Below are positions 30,236 to 40,339 of a DNA stretch of 64,000 nucleotides, one piece after another. The stretch's first letter is position 1; every line of letters begins with the position of its first letter. Source of the DNA: an uncultured Tolumonas sp. (GTDB taxonomy: Bacteria > Pseudomonadota > Gammaproteobacteria > Enterobacterales > Aeromonadaceae); assembly GCF_963676665.1 (NCBI RefSeq), contig NZ_OY781373.1, positions 1 through 64,000 of the forward strand, in the 5' to 3' direction. Below the pieces are notes generated by a model. That model saw only the letters and a list, made by a program, of their open reading frames with translations. It ran no database searches and was not told the DNA's origin. Both the position numbers and the translations under genes were made by a program.

Positions 30236-31333
30236 TCAAAAAAACGTGATATCGCTGCTTGTGGTATGGCTAATACGTCCTTTGTACTCTTCTTCGGTGC
30301 TAAATCGCTTTTGGAACGCTTGTTTCCAGCTGTTTTCATCCAACTGTTCTAAGTTGTCATCTACCGTTCCGGCTATGTTCACAATGTCGGTTTGCAGGTG
30401 GTGCAGGATCTGATTGACCCGATCCTGAAACTGTAATTTGATAATAATTTGCTCGATGTTGTTTTCTGTTTCACAGGACAGGTTATGCAGACGGTGGCCG
30501 GCATCATGTAATAAATTGATCTCTTCCCCGAGACGTTCGGTAACTTCATTGACGGAACGATCGAGTAATTGCAGGTTCGACTCATCATGTTGTACTAATC
30601 GTTCAGCGGCATTAATCGTGGCTTGAATGGCCGCGGTGATCGCTTCGATTTTTTTACCAATATCACGACCTGTTTCGCCTGATTTGCCGGATAAAGTACG
30701 GACTTCATCGGCGACTACGGCGAAACCTCGGCCTGCTTCACCGGCACGAGCGGCTTCAATGGCCGCATTCAATGCCAGCAGATTGGTTTGACTGGCTAAC
30801 ACCTGCACAGCGCCGGCCATTTTTTTCATTTCATCCATGTATTGCGCCAGATCGGCAATGGTGTGTTGCAGTTCTGCTTTGTGGGTAAGACCGGAATGGA
30901 AGGCTTCGATAACGGAGGCAAGTTTGACCTGAGTATCATCCAGAGTCCGTGTCATCACCGAATCACTGTTATCGGTACCGAATAAGGACAAGCTGGACTG
31001 ATTTTCCTCACGCATACGTGAGGTCATATCATTAAATGGCTGGATCAGTCCTTCAATGTTGTGTTGTATCAGATCAGACGCAACCTGAATTTGCTGTTGC
31101 CAAGCAGTCATTACGCGGCTTAACACATTCAGTTGGGGAGTGTTGTCTGGAGGTAAATTAACTAGTGCGGGTTCGTTTTTATCTAGTGCCAGAAAAACCT
31201 CACGTCGCCGTTGGGTTATTACCAGCAGTTGTATTGCCAAACTGGCAACTAATAAAACATAGCCGGCTTCAGGCAAATTTAAAGCAAGCAAACCCGTTGC
31301 AACGAGGGTAAAGACCCAAGCCATCCAAGCCAT
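30236..31333 (-). CDS. MCP-like protein without ligand domain, with a CheZ-like Q-F-Q-D-x3-Q motif
   Basis: A 365-residue protein. Two adjacent hydrophobic helices at the N-terminus (about 5-20 and 23-40) leave almost no periplasmic domain, and no HAMP domain is visible. The MCP hairpin tip lies at about 178-217 ([37 protein letters not shown]). After it a helix carries [11 protein letters not shown], with Asp304 and Gln308 spaced as Asp143 and Gln147 of CheZ (FQDLTGQ). A CheY phosphatase function is an inference from this motif. It is the first gene of the cluster, 11 bp upstream of cheY; a TATAAT -10 lies upstream. Confidence 0.85.
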   Translation of the reverse strand: MAWMAWVFTLVATGLLALNLPEAGYVLLVASLAIQLLVITQRRREVFLALDKNEPALVNLPPDNTPQLNVLSRVMTAWQQQIQVASDLIQHNIEGLIQPFNDMTSRMREENQSSLSLFGTDNSDSVMTRTLDDTQVKLASVIEAFHSGLTHKAELQHTIADLAQYMDEMKKMAGAVQVLASQTNLLALNAAIEAARAGEAGRGFAVVADEVRTLSGKSGETGRDIGKKIEAITAAIQATINAAERLVQHDESNLQLLDRSVNEVTERLGEEINLLHDAGHRLHNLSCETENNIEQIIIKLQFQDRVNQILHHLQTDIVNIAGTVDDNLEQLDENSWKQAFQKRFSTEEEYKGRISHTTSSDITFF

Positions 31334-31356
31334 ACTGATACTCCCGTACTCTTAGA

Positions 31357-31362
31357 ATTATA
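31357..31362 (-). promoter_or_regulatory. -10 element of the chemotaxis operon
   Basis: A perfect TATAAT on the minus strand, 24 bp upstream of the first start codon of the cluster (31333). No good -35 is seen at 16-18 bp. The 179-bp gap to the amt gene holds only this and the amt terminator. Confidence 0.4.
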
Positions 31363-31466
31363 ATGTTTCAGTATTTAAGAGTAGTTAACGGAAGAATTGT
31401 TGCCAGTCTGTGAAAGAAAAAAGATTTACATGAGTACAAATTAATATAAGGCGGGAGAAGAGCAGA

Positions 31467-31496
31467 ATAACCGCAAACCAGACAGTTTGCGGTTAT
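31467..31496 (-). terminator. Hairpin terminator after amt
   Basis: A perfect 12-bp stem, ATAACCGCAAAC (31467-31478) with GTTTGCGGTTAT (31485-31496), loop CAGACA. On the minus strand it is followed by a weak T-rich tract (TCTGCTCTTCTC). It lies just after the amt stop codon. Confidence 0.65.
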
Positions 31497-31512
31497 CAAA
31501 ACAGAGAGGAAA

Positions 31513-32727
31513 TTAAGACTGTAAGTCGTCCATGACCGCGCTGATTTTGTGGATCGCGAGATCAGCACCTTCGTGTTCGTCTTCCTGTGACAGACGCAGG
31601 CCAACCACTTTTTTCATCGTGCCATAGACCAGCAATGCACCAGCTACAGCAATCACAATACCGAGTACAGTGCCCAGCAGTTGTGACATAAAGGAAACGC
31701 CACCCAGACCACCTAATGCGGTGCTGCCAAAAATACCGGCCGCAATACCACCCCAGGCGCCACACAGGCCGTGCAGTGGCCAGACCCCTAACACGTCATC
31801 GATTTTTGGGCGACGTTGCAGCAGCGTGAATACGGTGATGAAGATAGCACCAGCGATCCCGCCGACCACCAGCGCGCCGACTGGATGCATCAGATCAGAA
31901 CCGGCACAAACGGCTACTAAGCCAGCTAATGGGCCGTTATGAATAAAGCCGGGGTCGTTTTTACCTAACAGCATCGCCACTAATGTGCCGCCAACCATGG
32001 CCATCAAGGAGTTAACTGCCACTAATCCGCTGATACCACTCAGTTTTTGTGCAGACATCACGTTAAAACCAAACCAACCGACAATCAGGATCCATGAACC
32101 GAGCGCCAGCATCGGAATATTAGATGGGGCAAAACTGAAAATCTGATGACCACGCACACGGCCACGGCGGGTGCCTAACAAAATCAGCGCCACTAAACCA
32201 ATCCAGCCTCCCACCGCATGCACTACGACGGAACCGGCAAAGTCATGAAACGGTGCACCAAAATGCGAGGTGAACCATTCTTGCACACCAAAACGGCTGT
32301 TCCAGGCAATACCTTCAAAAAGAGGATAAACAAAACCCACAATCAGGAATGAGCTGCACAACATTGGGTAGAAGCGTGCGCGTTCAGCGATACCGCCACT
32401 GACAATCGCTGGGATAGCTGCTGCGAAGGTCAGCAAGAAGAAAAAGCGTGTCAATTCTAACCCGTTTTGAGTCATCAGGGTGCTGGCACTACTGAGAAAA
32501 CTTTTATCGTAAGCCAGATAATAACCAATGAAAAAATAGGCGATAGTGGAGATGCCAAAATCAGTAATGATCTTAACTAGCGCATTAACCTGGTTTTTAC
32601 TACGAACCGTACCGAGCTCCAGAAAAGCAAAGCCCGCGTGCATGGCCAAAACCATGACCGCGCCCAGCAGTAAAAACAGTGTATCGGCACCTGTAGTCAG
32701 GGTTGCGATTGCATTTGTGGTTTCCAC
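31513..32727 (-). CDS. amt: Ammonium transporter Amt
   Basis: A 404-residue, 11-helix inner-membrane ammonium channel. The twin pore histidines are in FAGSVVVHAVGGWIG and WPLHGLCGAWGG, and SGGIAERARFYPML plus HAGFAFLELGTVRSKNQVNAL are family blocks. It belongs to the branch lacking the E. coli-type signal peptide. I chose the GTG at 32727 because AGGAG lies 6 nt upstream; the ATG at 32733 directly abuts that site and is the alternative. No glnK (P-II) gene is adjacent, unlike the usual glnK-amtB pair. Confidence 0.93.
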   Translation of the reverse strand: METTNAIATLTTGADTLFLLLGAVMVLAMHAGFAFLELGTVRSKNQVNALVKIITDFGISTIAYFFIGYYLAYDKSFLSSASTLMTQNGLELTRFFFLLTFAAAIPAIVSGGIAERARFYPMLCSSFLIVGFVYPLFEGIAWNSRFGVQEWFTSHFGAPFHDFAGSVVVHAVGGWIGLVALILLGTRRGRVRGHQIFSFAPSNIPMLALGSWILIVGWFGFNVMSAQKLSGISGLVAVNSLMAMVGGTLVAMLLGKNDPGFIHNGPLAGLVAVCAGSDLMHPVGALVVGGIAGAIFITVFTLLQRRPKIDDVLGVWPLHGLCGAWGGIAAGIFGSTALGGLGGVSFMSQLLGTVLGIVIAVAGALLVYGTMKKVVGLRLSQEDEHEGADLAIHKISAVMDDLQS

Positions 32728-33012
32728 CAACATCTCCTCTGTAAATTCAAATTTTACGCCCCATTTTTGTGCTGCTATAACAACAGAAAGCAATTATGGG
32801 TTTCTTTTGACTCAAAATAGAGCTATTCACCATCTTGGGGCGCTAAGAAGATACACAAAACATGCCAGAGTCATTGGAAAATGAAATTGGGCTTATAAAG
32901 CAATAAGTTAAGTATGGTTATTATTTTATAAGCGCTAGCATAGCGAGAAAATATAACCATTTTGGTGCTATTGTGCACAAAAATAATGCGATTGAGTGTG
33001 AGCAGGAAAACT

Positions 33013-33035
33013 ATCCTGCTGCAGTGCAGCAGGAT
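33013..33035 (-). terminator. Hairpin after hemY (end of hem operon)
   Basis: A perfect inverted repeat, ATCCTGCTGCA / TGCAGCAGGAT around one base, just after the hemY stop codon. AGTTTTCC follows on the minus strand, so the T-run is short. The rest of the 315-bp gap (32728-33042) is AT-rich leader of amt. I see no gene in it. Confidence 0.6.
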
Positions 33036-33042
33036 GGAGGAG

Positions 33043-34212
33043 TCAGGACAAACTTAAGCGGTAATATTCTGCGGCTTTTTCAAACAGACGTTGGTGTTCC
33101 ATGATACCTGCTAACGCCCGTTGATCGGCTGCTGTCGGCTGTAATGAAACACTGCGTTCCAGATAACCTTGCGCTAAGACATATTGTTGTTGCTGATAAT
33201 AAATATGACCCAACGCAGACAGTAATGCCGGTGACTGCGGATGTTGTTTCAGCTGCTGTAACAATGATTTCAATAATGCTGAATAATCATTTAACTGCAG
33301 GCGGGCACAACGTTGCCACAACGCTTCATCCGCTTGTTTGCGCAATAACGGTGCTAACAATTCAAATGCAGCCTGATGTTGTTGCTGCTGGATCAGCGTA
33401 TCAATCAACAGCAACAGTAAACTTTGTGTATGCCGAACAGTACGCGGTTGCTGTTGCCAGAACGCCAGCAGCGCGGTTTCATCCTGTTCTTGTAAAATAT
33501 GGTTGAACTGTGCCTGATAACATTGCGCCTGTGCCGTGCTGTAATCAGTGTCGTTAAGCAGCTGTTGTTTGCGCAATAAAGGCAGTAATTCCAGTTCTGC
33601 CTGCCAAGCATGTTGCGCCTGATAAACTGCGCGTAACCGTTGCAGGATCTGCGGATGTTGCGGCCAGCGTTGGCGTAGCTGTTCCAGCAAATCGCGGCTT
33701 TGTTGCCATTCCCCCTGATCTTGCAGTAGGCGGTTTTGTGTCAGCTGAATAGCCAGCTGTGCTTGCGGGTCAGACTCTTCGGCTTTTTGCAGATATTCAT
33801 CGCGTTTCTGGAACTCTCCCTGGGCATGAGCCGCTTCAGCGGCCGAGAGGTAATTCAGTAACGGCAGCTCACTTTGGCCAGCACCACGCAGCATCAGGTG
33901 CTCTGCGCGCTGATATTCACCTTCAACTAAAGCGGCCATGCCTTTGTGGGTCTGGCGTTGTGCTTTGGCATAACGGCGATTGCTCCACCAGCCACGTAAA
34001 CCTCGACGCACACTAAACAAGCGGCTTAAGATATTTTCCGTCAGCAGCAGTAAAAAATAGAACACTACAGCAATGATGGTGGCAGTAACCACACTCATTT
34101 CAATAGTGTAATCAGCGACGGAAATCAGTATATATCCCTGATGATCAGCCAGCTGCGGGCCAAATAACAGCGCCGCCGCCAGAATCACCAATAAGACTAT
34201 CAAACGGATCAT
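33043..34212 (-). CDS. hemY: HemY family TPR protein
   Basis: A 389-residue inner-membrane protein with two N-terminal helices (residues 1-19 and 40-60), then a cytoplasmic-type helical repeat (TPR) domain rich in Gln. It is the last gene of the hemCDXY operon. Despite its name it is not the Bacillus protoporphyrinogen oxidase; its role in tetrapyrrole synthesis is thought to be supportive. AGGAG precedes the ATG. Confidence 0.93.
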   Translation of the reverse strand: MIRLIVLLVILAAALLFGPQLADHQGYILISVADYTIEMSVVTATIIAVVFYFLLLLTENILSRLFSVRRGLRGWWSNRRYAKAQRQTHKGMAALVEGEYQRAEHLMLRGAGQSELPLLNYLSAAEAAHAQGEFQKRDEYLQKAEESDPQAQLAIQLTQNRLLQDQGEWQQSRDLLEQLRQRWPQHPQILQRLRAVYQAQHAWQAELELLPLLRKQQLLNDTDYSTAQAQCYQAQFNHILQEQDETALLAFWQQQPRTVRHTQSLLLLLIDTLIQQQQHQAAFELLAPLLRKQADEALWQRCARLQLNDYSALLKSLLQQLKQHPQSPALLSALGHIYYQQQQYVLAQGYLERSVSLQPTAADQRALAGIMEHQRLFEKAAEYYRLSLS

Positions 34213-34223
34213 CCTGTCTCTCC

Positions 34224-35285
34224 TTAGCGTGTTGCCGGGGCGGTTTGCCAGCGTTCACTGAGCGTTTTTTCCAGCAACGGCTGCACCGCAAATGTTTGCG
34301 GATAGTGTGCGGTAATATCAACTTCCTGCAATGCAGTCAGCTCTTTTTGCATGAATTGGGTGGCACTGTCATCGGGTTCGTAATAATCATCCAGCCAGCT
34401 TTGTGCTTTTTGCAGATGATTACGGAAATTGGCTTGTTCCTGACGCAGCAAACTGAGTTGCGCCAGTTGCAGTTGCAGGCGCAGATTTTCCTGCAGATAG
34501 GCCGATTGTTCCGGTGATAACAAAGCCTCCACATCACTATTACGGCGGCGAATGGTCACAAAGTGTTCGGCAAACTGTTTGGCGCTCTTTTCGAGATTAC
34601 TTTTCCAATCACTCAGTTGGTCGCTGACTTCATCATCCACCGGATCATTGTCCAGTTTTGGATCTGATCCTTTGATTTTTAACTGGTCAATATTATCCAG
34701 TAACGTGCCTACGCGCAGTGATAAACCTTCACGATCGATCTCTGGGGCTGATTTCAGCTTGGCGATATCGTCGGCCAGCGCTTTACGTAATGGGATCAAA
34801 GAGGGGTCGGCAATGGCCTGAATACGGCTGTCGGCATCGATCAATAAGGCGCTGGCGGTCGTGAGATCCTGTTCCAGCCATAATTTACGACCCGCCATGC
34901 GTACCAGATAACTGGCTTCCGCCAGCATCCAATCATTCGGGCGTTGATGCTCTTTTTCCAGCCATTTTTGTTCTAATTCACGCTGGCGGCTGTCCAGTTT
35001 TAACTGTTGTTCGCCGAAGCTGGCTAATGCGTCTTTGACCGTTTGTTGTCCGGCCAAAATTGGCGTTTGTTCGCTGTGGAATTGTTGTAATTCACTACGT
35101 AATGCAGCTAATTCCTGTGCCGATTGCTGTTGTTGCTGATAAACATAGAAACTGAAACCACCGATTCCGGCTATCAGTACTAACAACAGGCCGATGGCCG
35201 TTTTTGATGAACTGCGACGTCTCACAGTGCGATGTTTTGGCTCCTGCCCGGTTGGTGGCAGTGATGATTCCTGCGCTTCACTCAT
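34224..35285 (-). CDS. hemX: HemX family membrane protein (uroporphyrinogen operon)
   Basis: A 353-residue single-pass protein: short basic N-terminus (residues 1-30), one membrane helix (31-50, SKTAIGLLLVLIAGIGGFSF), then a coiled coil and a periplasmic helical domain (PNDWMLAEASYLVRMAGRKLWLEQD). E. coli HemX was once annotated as a uroporphyrinogen methyltransferase, but no SAM site is visible. The start overlaps the hemD stop by 8 bp. Confidence 0.92.
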   Translation of the reverse strand: MSEAQESSLPPTGQEPKHRTVRRRSSSKTAIGLLLVLIAGIGGFSFYVYQQQQQSAQELAALRSELQQFHSEQTPILAGQQTVKDALASFGEQQLKLDSRQRELEQKWLEKEHQRPNDWMLAEASYLVRMAGRKLWLEQDLTTASALLIDADSRIQAIADPSLIPLRKALADDIAKLKSAPEIDREGLSLRVGTLLDNIDQLKIKGSDPKLDNDPVDDEVSDQLSDWKSNLEKSAKQFAEHFVTIRRRNSDVEALLSPEQSAYLQENLRLQLQLAQLSLLRQEQANFRNHLQKAQSWLDDYYEPDDSATQFMQKELTALQEVDITAHYPQTFAVQPLLEKTLSERWQTAPATR

Positions 35286-36027
35286 GCGTTATATCCTCTG
35301 GATTATTCTGTAATGCAGCCACCACAGCTTCATGCTGTACGCCCGACATAATAGTCACTCTGTTGAAGCCTGCCTGGTGAATTTCATCCGCGGTGCGCTG
35401 GCTTGGTACAAACCAGAGTTGTGAGGATAACCAGTCACTTGCTGTTTCAGGTAACAGTCGTATTAATTGCCGGAATAATTTGCTACTGCTGATGATAACA
35501 CTGTCGACACCGGCTGCCTGCCATTCCTGTAATAAAGGGGCGCCATCTGTATGCAGATAGTGACGACGATAACATTCAAGGTAAGAAACATGCGCGCCGA
35601 GCTCACGTAAAACATCAGCCAATAATTCACGGCCGCCGTTACCACGTAAAATTAATATGTTTTTCCCTGTGGCGGATTGCAGAACGGGTAGTGCTAATAA
35701 ACCTTCACTACGGGCATCGGTTGGGCTGATGACCTGAACTCCCTGCTGTTGCCATTGCGCCGCGGTGGTGGCACCGACGGCAAGATAAATGCAGTGTGAC
35801 GGCCAGCTGGTCTGCTGTTGTACTAGTTGCTCGCTGGCATATTGCACTGCTGCCACGCTGATGGCGATGACGATATCCGCTTGTGATAAACGAGAGGTCA
35901 GGGCGCCGAGTTCGCTACCGGGCAGATAACTCAGCAGAGGGCAAACGACGGGGGTATGACCCTGCTGGCGCAACAATGCCGCCAGTTCATCGGCTGCGGG
36001 TTGCGGGCGCAGGATCAGCGGGGTCAT
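35278..36027 (-). CDS. hemD: Uroporphyrinogen-III synthase
   Basis: A 249-residue enzyme that cyclises hydroxymethylbilane to uroporphyrinogen III with inversion of ring D. Sequence conservation in HemD is low; the recognisable parts are [15 protein letters not shown] at the start, the [10 protein letters not shown] block and a C-terminal [14 protein letters not shown] segment. It overlaps hemC by 4 bp and hemX by 8 bp. Confidence 0.92.
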   Translation of the reverse strand: MTPLILRPQPAADELAALLRQQGHTPVVCPLLSYLPGSELGALTSRLSQADIVIAISVAAVQYASEQLVQQQTSWPSHCIYLAVGATTAAQWQQQGVQVISPTDARSEGLLALPVLQSATGKNILILRGNGGRELLADVLRELGAHVSYLECYRRHYLHTDGAPLLQEWQAAGVDSVIISSSKLFRQLIRLLPETASDWLSSQLWFVPSQRTADEIHQAGFNRVTIMSGVQHEAVVAALQNNPEDITHE

Positions 36028-36947
36028 GCGTTATACACAGCATGTAAAATGGCGTCTGCACCTTGGGCTAACAGCTGTTCTGCCAGTAACTCACCTAAGG
36101 CTTCGGCCTGGGCTTTCGGGCCGGAAACATCACCGCGGATAATTTGCTGGCCATCCAGTGCACCGACCAAGCCGCGTAACCAGATATGCTCATCTTCCAT
36201 TACGGCATACGCTCCGATAGGCACCTGACAACCGCCCTGCAGTTTACGATTCATGGCCCGTTCCGCCATTACACAATAACGCGTCATGGCATGTTCCAGC
36301 GGAGCTAACAACGCTTGCGTTTGTGCATCGTCGAGACGGCATTCAATGCCGACCGCACCTTGCCCGTTGGCGGGCAAACTGAGTTCCGGTGGCAATAACG
36401 AACGAATACGGTCGGCTTTCTCTAATCGGCGTAAACCGGCAGCGGCCAGAATGATGGCATCGTAATCACCGGCGTCGAGTTTGGCTAAACGAGAATTCAC
36501 ATTGCCACGCAGATCGTGAATTTGCAGATCCGGGCGTTGGGCGCGTAACTGACATTGCCGGCGCAGGCTGGAGGTACCGACGATGGCGCCCTGTGGTAAT
36601 TCATAGAGAGTGGCATACTGGTTGCTGACAAACGCATCGTGCGGATCGTCGCGTTCACAGATCACCGCCAGACCCAACCCCGCCGGGAAATCGACCGGCA
36701 CATCTTTCATCGAATGGACGGCGATATCGGCGCGGTTTTCCAGCATGGCTTGTTCTAATTCCTTAACAAACAAACCTTTACCACCAATTTTAGCCAGTGG
36801 CGTATCGAGAATTTTGTCTCCTTGTGTACTCATCGGCACGAGGGTCACTTGTAAGCCGGGGTGATGTAATTCCAGCTGTTGTTTAACAAAGTTAGCCTGC
36901 CACAAGGCCAGCGGACTTTTTCGGGTGGCGATACGCAATTCGGTCAT
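36024..36947 (-). CDS. hemC: Porphobilinogen deaminase (hydroxymethylbilane synthase)
   Basis: A 307-residue enzyme that polymerises four porphobilinogens. The N-terminal [17 protein letters not shown], catalytic Asp in HSMKDVP, arginine cluster [13 protein letters not shown], and dipyrromethane cofactor Cys in [14 protein letters not shown] are present. I chose the ATG at 36947 to match the family start; a longer in-frame start at 37028 would overlap the cyaA promoter and adds unrelated residues. It is divergent from cyaA, as in enterobacteria. Confidence 0.96.
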   Translation of the reverse strand: MTELRIATRKSPLALWQANFVKQQLELHHPGLQVTLVPMSTQGDKILDTPLAKIGGKGLFVKELEQAMLENRADIAVHSMKDVPVDFPAGLGLAVICERDDPHDAFVSNQYATLYELPQGAIVGTSSLRRQCQLRAQRPDLQIHDLRGNVNSRLAKLDAGDYDAIILAAAGLRRLEKADRIRSLLPPELSLPANGQGAVGIECRLDDAQTQALLAPLEHAMTRYCVMAERAMNRKLQGGCQVPIGAYAVMEDEHIWLRGLVGALDGQQIIRGDVSGPKAQAEALGELLAEQLLAQGADAILHAVYNA

Positions 36948-37038
36948 AACAGTTTGTGCCAATGGGTTTTCATTGATAGTAGCATGGCTGATAACTCCGG
37001 TTGAACCGTGAGCATGACATCGCACCATTGCGGGGAGG

Positions 37039-37066
37039 TTTACCGCGCTGTCAGCTGTGCTAACAT
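37039..37066 (+). promoter_or_regulatory. Candidate cyaA promoter with extended -10
   Basis: TTTACC (37039-37044), 16 bp, then TAACAT (37061-37066) preceded by TG one base upstream (TGCTAACAT). It is about 63 bp upstream of the cyaA TTG. No clear CRP site was found in the 181-bp divergent region. Confidence 0.4.
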
Positions 37067-37128
37067 GGGGAGATTACACCCCGCCTTGCTGGCGAAGTGT
37101 CCAATATTGATCAACTAAGGCCAAACGG

Positions 37129-39621
37129 TTGTTTAAACAGTTTGAGTTGCTGATTGCCCGCGCGGATGCCATCAATCAAATCAAGATGGAACGGGCGCTG
37201 GAGGCAATGAACGAAGCAGGCCGGCGCATGCTCTCCATGCTGCCGGTTTTGCTGCATTACCATCATCCACACCTTCCGGGTTATATCTCGGGTGAGGTGC
37301 CGTATGGTATTGCCAATTTTCAGCCCGACGCGGCGCAACGCAAATTCCTGTTTACGCAATGTGGCCACACCACCGAGCCTGAAGTTACCGAATCTTGTTT
37401 GTCTGCCGTATATACCATGGGCAGCACCTCATCGATTGGTCAAAGCATCACCTCCGATCTCGATATCTGGGTCTGTCATAACCCTGAGCTGTCGCTGGAG
37501 CGGCTGGCGCTGTTAGAGCAAAAGTGTCAGCTAATCTCCTGTCTGGCGGAACAGCACGGCGTGGAGATGAACTTCTTCTTGATCCCGGAAAATAAATTTC
37601 GGGTCGGCAATCGCGCGCAAGTGGGTTTGGATAACTGCGGCAGTGCGCAACATTTGCTGTTGCTGGAAGAGTTTTACCGCAGTGCCACCCGCGTGGCGGG
37701 TAAACGCCTATTATGGCCGCTGATCCCGGCGGAACGGGAAGATGAATACGATGCACTGGCATCGGCGTTGTTCAGCACCGGCATGATTTCCGAAGATGAC
37801 TGGCTGGATCTGGGTGGTGTCAGTCATATTCCGGCGGAAGAGTATTTCGGCTCTGCGTTGTGGCTGCTCTATAAAGGGCTGGATTCGCCTTACAAAGCGG
37901 TATTAAAAATTCTGGTCATGGAAGCCTATTCTTCCGAGTTTCCGCATACCGAACTGTTGGCCGTCCAGGCCAAACGCTGGTTCCAGCAAAATGATGATTT
38001 TGGTTTATCGCTCGATGCTTATTATCTGATGCTGGATAAGGTCACCGACTATCTGACCAAGTTGGGTGACACCAAACGGCTCGATCTGGCGCGGCGCTGT
38101 TTTTATCTGAAGATCTGCGATGCACTGAGTCGCAATGAACCACCCCAACATGGCCGCTGGCGGCGGGAATTATTAGTGAAACTGGTGCGGCAGTGGGGTT
38201 GGAATCAGGCTATTCTGCAACAACTCGACAGCCACGCGCAGTGGAAGGTTGAGCAGGTTAAAGTTGCTTACGAAGAGCTGTTAAGCGCCCTGATGCAAAG
38301 TTACAGCAAGCTGATCCAGTTTGCGCGGCGCAATAACATCAGTGAATCCATTAACCCGGAAGACATTGGTATTCTGTCGCGCAAACTCTATACGGCGTTT
38401 GAAGCGTTACCGGGCAAAGTGCAACGTATTAACCTGAAAATTGCGCCTGATCTGCGAGAGTCGAATTTAAGCCTGATCCAAGTACCACCGGGGCATCTGA
38501 ATCGTCAGGGCTGGTATCTGTATAAACACTCGCTGAACCCACATGACATCATTGGCCGCGCACCGCTGGAATATAACGGTTATCTCTCTAAGTTGGTGGC
38601 TTGGGCTTATTTTAATGGTCTGCTGGTGGCTGACTCGCAAGTAGAATTGCGCCAGATGGGTTCAGATATTACTCATTCATCCTTGCAGCAATTTTGTCAG
38701 GATCTGGCGGATACTTTCCCGGTGGAATTACCGCCAGCGGGGAATTTGGCGCTGAGCCGTCCGTGTGAGATCCGGCATCTGGGCATTTTCATCAATCTGG
38801 AGCGTGATCCAACCGCGGATTGGCCGGAAGAGATGCCTCCAGTGCTGGCTCATGGCGAAGATATGCTCTGTTTTGGCCAGCGACAAGAATGTTTGGTGGG
38901 CACGATAGACTTGGTTTATCGGAATTCGTGGAACGAAGTCAGAACCCTGCACTTCAATGGCCTCGATGCCGTGGTTGAAGCGCTGAGCACCATCTTAAGT
39001 AAGATGCATCAGGATGCGGCAGCACCGGATGCCATCGACGTGTTCTGTTACAGCCAGTATTACCGCGATGAGATCCGCCAGCAATTTACTGAATTGGTGA
39101 ATGCCTGTATTTCACTGCGTCTGGCGCTGGATAAACAGCGCATGGTGAAATTACTGTCGGTGGGTGAGCATCGTTATGCCTTGTTCCTGGAACGCCGTGG
39201 TGTTTCCGTGCGTGAGCTGAGCAGTGCGATCGATTTCTACCGTCAGGTGTCGGATAACAAGTTGGAACGCCAGACTGCTGAGCCGGATAATGGCCTGCAC
39301 GTGCCGCCTATTGTCGATGCGTATGCCAGTGAAGGCTTGATCCAGTATTTCTTTGAGGATAATGACAACGGCTTTAACGTCTATATTCTCGATGAAAATA
39401 ACAAGGTTGAGATCTACCACGAATACGCGGGCAGCAAAGAAGATCTGGTGCAAAACGTGAATCGTTATTACACCATGACGCATCAGCGTTTTGATTTCAC
39501 TGAGCAGGTGATCAATTTCAATTTACCGCAGTTTTATGAGCTGGTGGCCGAGGCAGACACACTACAGGTGATGCCATATCGCTCGATCATGCGGGAAATG
39601 CCGCAGCAAGCGTCAGGCTAA
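37129..39621 (+). CDS. cyaA: Class I adenylate cyclase
   Basis: An 830-residue enzyme making cAMP for CRP. The N-terminal catalytic half has the nucleotidyltransferase signature GSTSSIGQS with SDLDIWVCH metal-binding Asp residues, and [19 protein letters not shown] and [17 protein letters not shown] are family blocks. The C-terminal half is the regulatory domain, sensitive in E. coli to glucose via EIIA. The start is a TTG with AAGG 8 nt upstream; E. coli cyaA also uses TTG, a rare start that lowers expression. A terminator follows at 39624-39652. Confidence 0.96.
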   Translation: MFKQFELLIARADAINQIKMERALEAMNEAGRRMLSMLPVLLHYHHPHLPGYISGEVPYGIANFQPDAAQRKFLFTQCGHTTEPEVTESCLSAVYTMGSTSSIGQSITSDLDIWVCHNPELSLERLALLEQKCQLISCLAEQHGVEMNFFLIPENKFRVGNRAQVGLDNCGSAQHLLLLEEFYRSATRVAGKRLLWPLIPAEREDEYDALASALFSTGMISEDDWLDLGGVSHIPAEEYFGSALWLLYKGLDSPYKAVLKILVMEAYSSEFPHTELLAVQAKRWFQQNDDFGLSLDAYYLMLDKVTDYLTKLGDTKRLDLARRCFYLKICDALSRNEPPQHGRWRRELLVKLVRQWGWNQAILQQLDSHAQWKVEQVKVAYEELLSALMQSYSKLIQFARRNNISESINPEDIGILSRKLYTAFEALPGKVQRINLKIAPDLRESNLSLIQVPPGHLNRQGWYLYKHSLNPHDIIGRAPLEYNGYLSKLVAWAYFNGLLVADSQVELRQMGSDITHSSLQQFCQDLADTFPVELPPAGNLALSRPCEIRHLGIFINLERDPTADWPEEMPPVLAHGEDMLCFGQRQECLVGTIDLVYRNSWNEVRTLHFNGLDAVVEALSTILSKMHQDAAAPDAIDVFCYSQYYRDEIRQQFTELVNACISLRLALDKQRMVKLLSVGEHRYALFLERRGVSVRELSSAIDFYRQVSDNKLERQTAEPDNGLHVPPIVDAYASEGLIQYFFEDNDNGFNVYILDENNKVEIYHEYAGSKEDLVQNVNRYYTMTHQRFDFTEQVINFNLPQFYELVAEADTLQVMPYRSIMREMPQQASG

Positions 39622-39623
39622 GA

Positions 39624-39652
39624 AACGGCTCCTAAATCCGAGCCGTTTTTTG
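39624..39652 (+). terminator. Rho-independent terminator after cyaA
   Basis: AACGGCTC (39624-39631) pairs with GAGCCGTT (39640-39647), loop of 8, then a T-run. It also sits at the end of the convergent Rdx gene. Confidence 0.88.
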
Positions 39653-39657
39653 TTGGT

Positions 39658-39945
39658 TCACTCGTCCACTTTTCGATCAGTGTGGCCGAGGTCGCGTTCC
39701 GGGGCGATCTGATCACGTACGCGCTGTTTCAGCGCTTTGACATCGGGGAAACCACCGTCGGTTTTACGTTCCCAAATCGTGACACCATTGACCAGAATTT
39801 CAAAATGGCCGCCAGTATCCGGGTGCAGATTCACACTGCCCAACTCCTCACTGAAAGTATGCAACAGCTCTTGCGCCATCCAACTGGCGCGCAGCATCCA
39901 GTTACACTGGCGGCAGTAATAAATATCGATGATCGGTTTATCCAT
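39658..39945 (-). CDS. SelT/SelW/SelH (Rdx) family thioredoxin-like protein
   Basis: A 95-residue Rdx-family protein with the redox motif CxxC at the N-terminus (YYCRQCNWMLRASWMAQELL), where selenoproteins of the family have Sec. The strand VTIWERKTDGGFPDVKALKQRVRD closes the thioredoxin-like fold. Its reaction is unknown; glutathione-linked redox roles are proposed for the family. I chose the ATG at 39945; the in-frame TTG at 39954 is less likely. It follows cyaY by 5 bp and is probably cotranscribed with it. Confidence 0.88.
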   Translation of the reverse strand: MDKPIIDIYYCRQCNWMLRASWMAQELLHTFSEELGSVNLHPDTGGHFEILVNGVTIWERKTDGGFPDVKALKQRVRDQIAPERDLGHTDRKVDE

Positions 39946-39950
39946 GATGA

Positions 39951-40265
39951 TCAACCTAAGGTGACTGTTTCGCCGGATTGTTTACTGCAGGCATCGCTCA
40001 GCAGTGCCATCAGCTCACGACCACCGCGATTCTCGATCCATTGCCCGTCTTTCCAGTCAAAGTGATAGCCGTTTTCACGGGTGGCGACCCAGATCTGATG
40101 CAGCGGTTCTTGTTTGTTGATGATGATTTTGCTGCCGTTGACAAAGCTCAGTGTGACCACGCCACTATTGAGTTCACAATCGATGTCGGCATCGCAATTA
40201 TCCATGGCTTCTTCAATAACCTGATAGCGCTCTTCTACCAGCGCGTGAAATTCACTGTCTTTCAT
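39951..40265 (-). CDS. cyaY: Frataxin homologue CyaY
   Basis: A 104-residue iron-binding protein that modulates Fe-S assembly on IscS/IscU. The acidic first helix (DSEFHALVEERYQVIEEAMD, then DADIDCE) carries the iron-binding patch, and the beta sheet has GSKIIINKQEPLHQIWVAT and GYHFDWKDGQW. I chose the ATG at 40265, matching the usual M-x-DSEFH start. It is divergent from lptM. Confidence 0.96.
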   Translation of the reverse strand: MKDSEFHALVEERYQVIEEAMDNCDADIDCELNSGVVTLSFVNGSKIIINKQEPLHQIWVATRENGYHFDWKDGQWIENRGGRELMALLSDACSKQSGETVTLG

Positions 40266-40339
40266 TACGGCTTGTCCTATTTGCATTTACTGCGATGAGT
40301 GAGATTATAGTGGGCCAAATTACCGAATCGCACAAGATC

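Noticed and set aside
32851..32867. Sigma-54 -24/-12-like sequence upstream of amt (TGGCATG, then GT at -12)
   Set aside because: The -12 GC is GT and no proper NtrC dyad is nearby; GTGC-type half sites at about 32965-32980 are in direct, not inverted, order.
36948..37128. Possible CRP site in the hemC-cyaA divergent region
   Set aside because: Candidates (CGTGA at about 37006, TGTGC at about 37056) have no matching second half at the right spacing.
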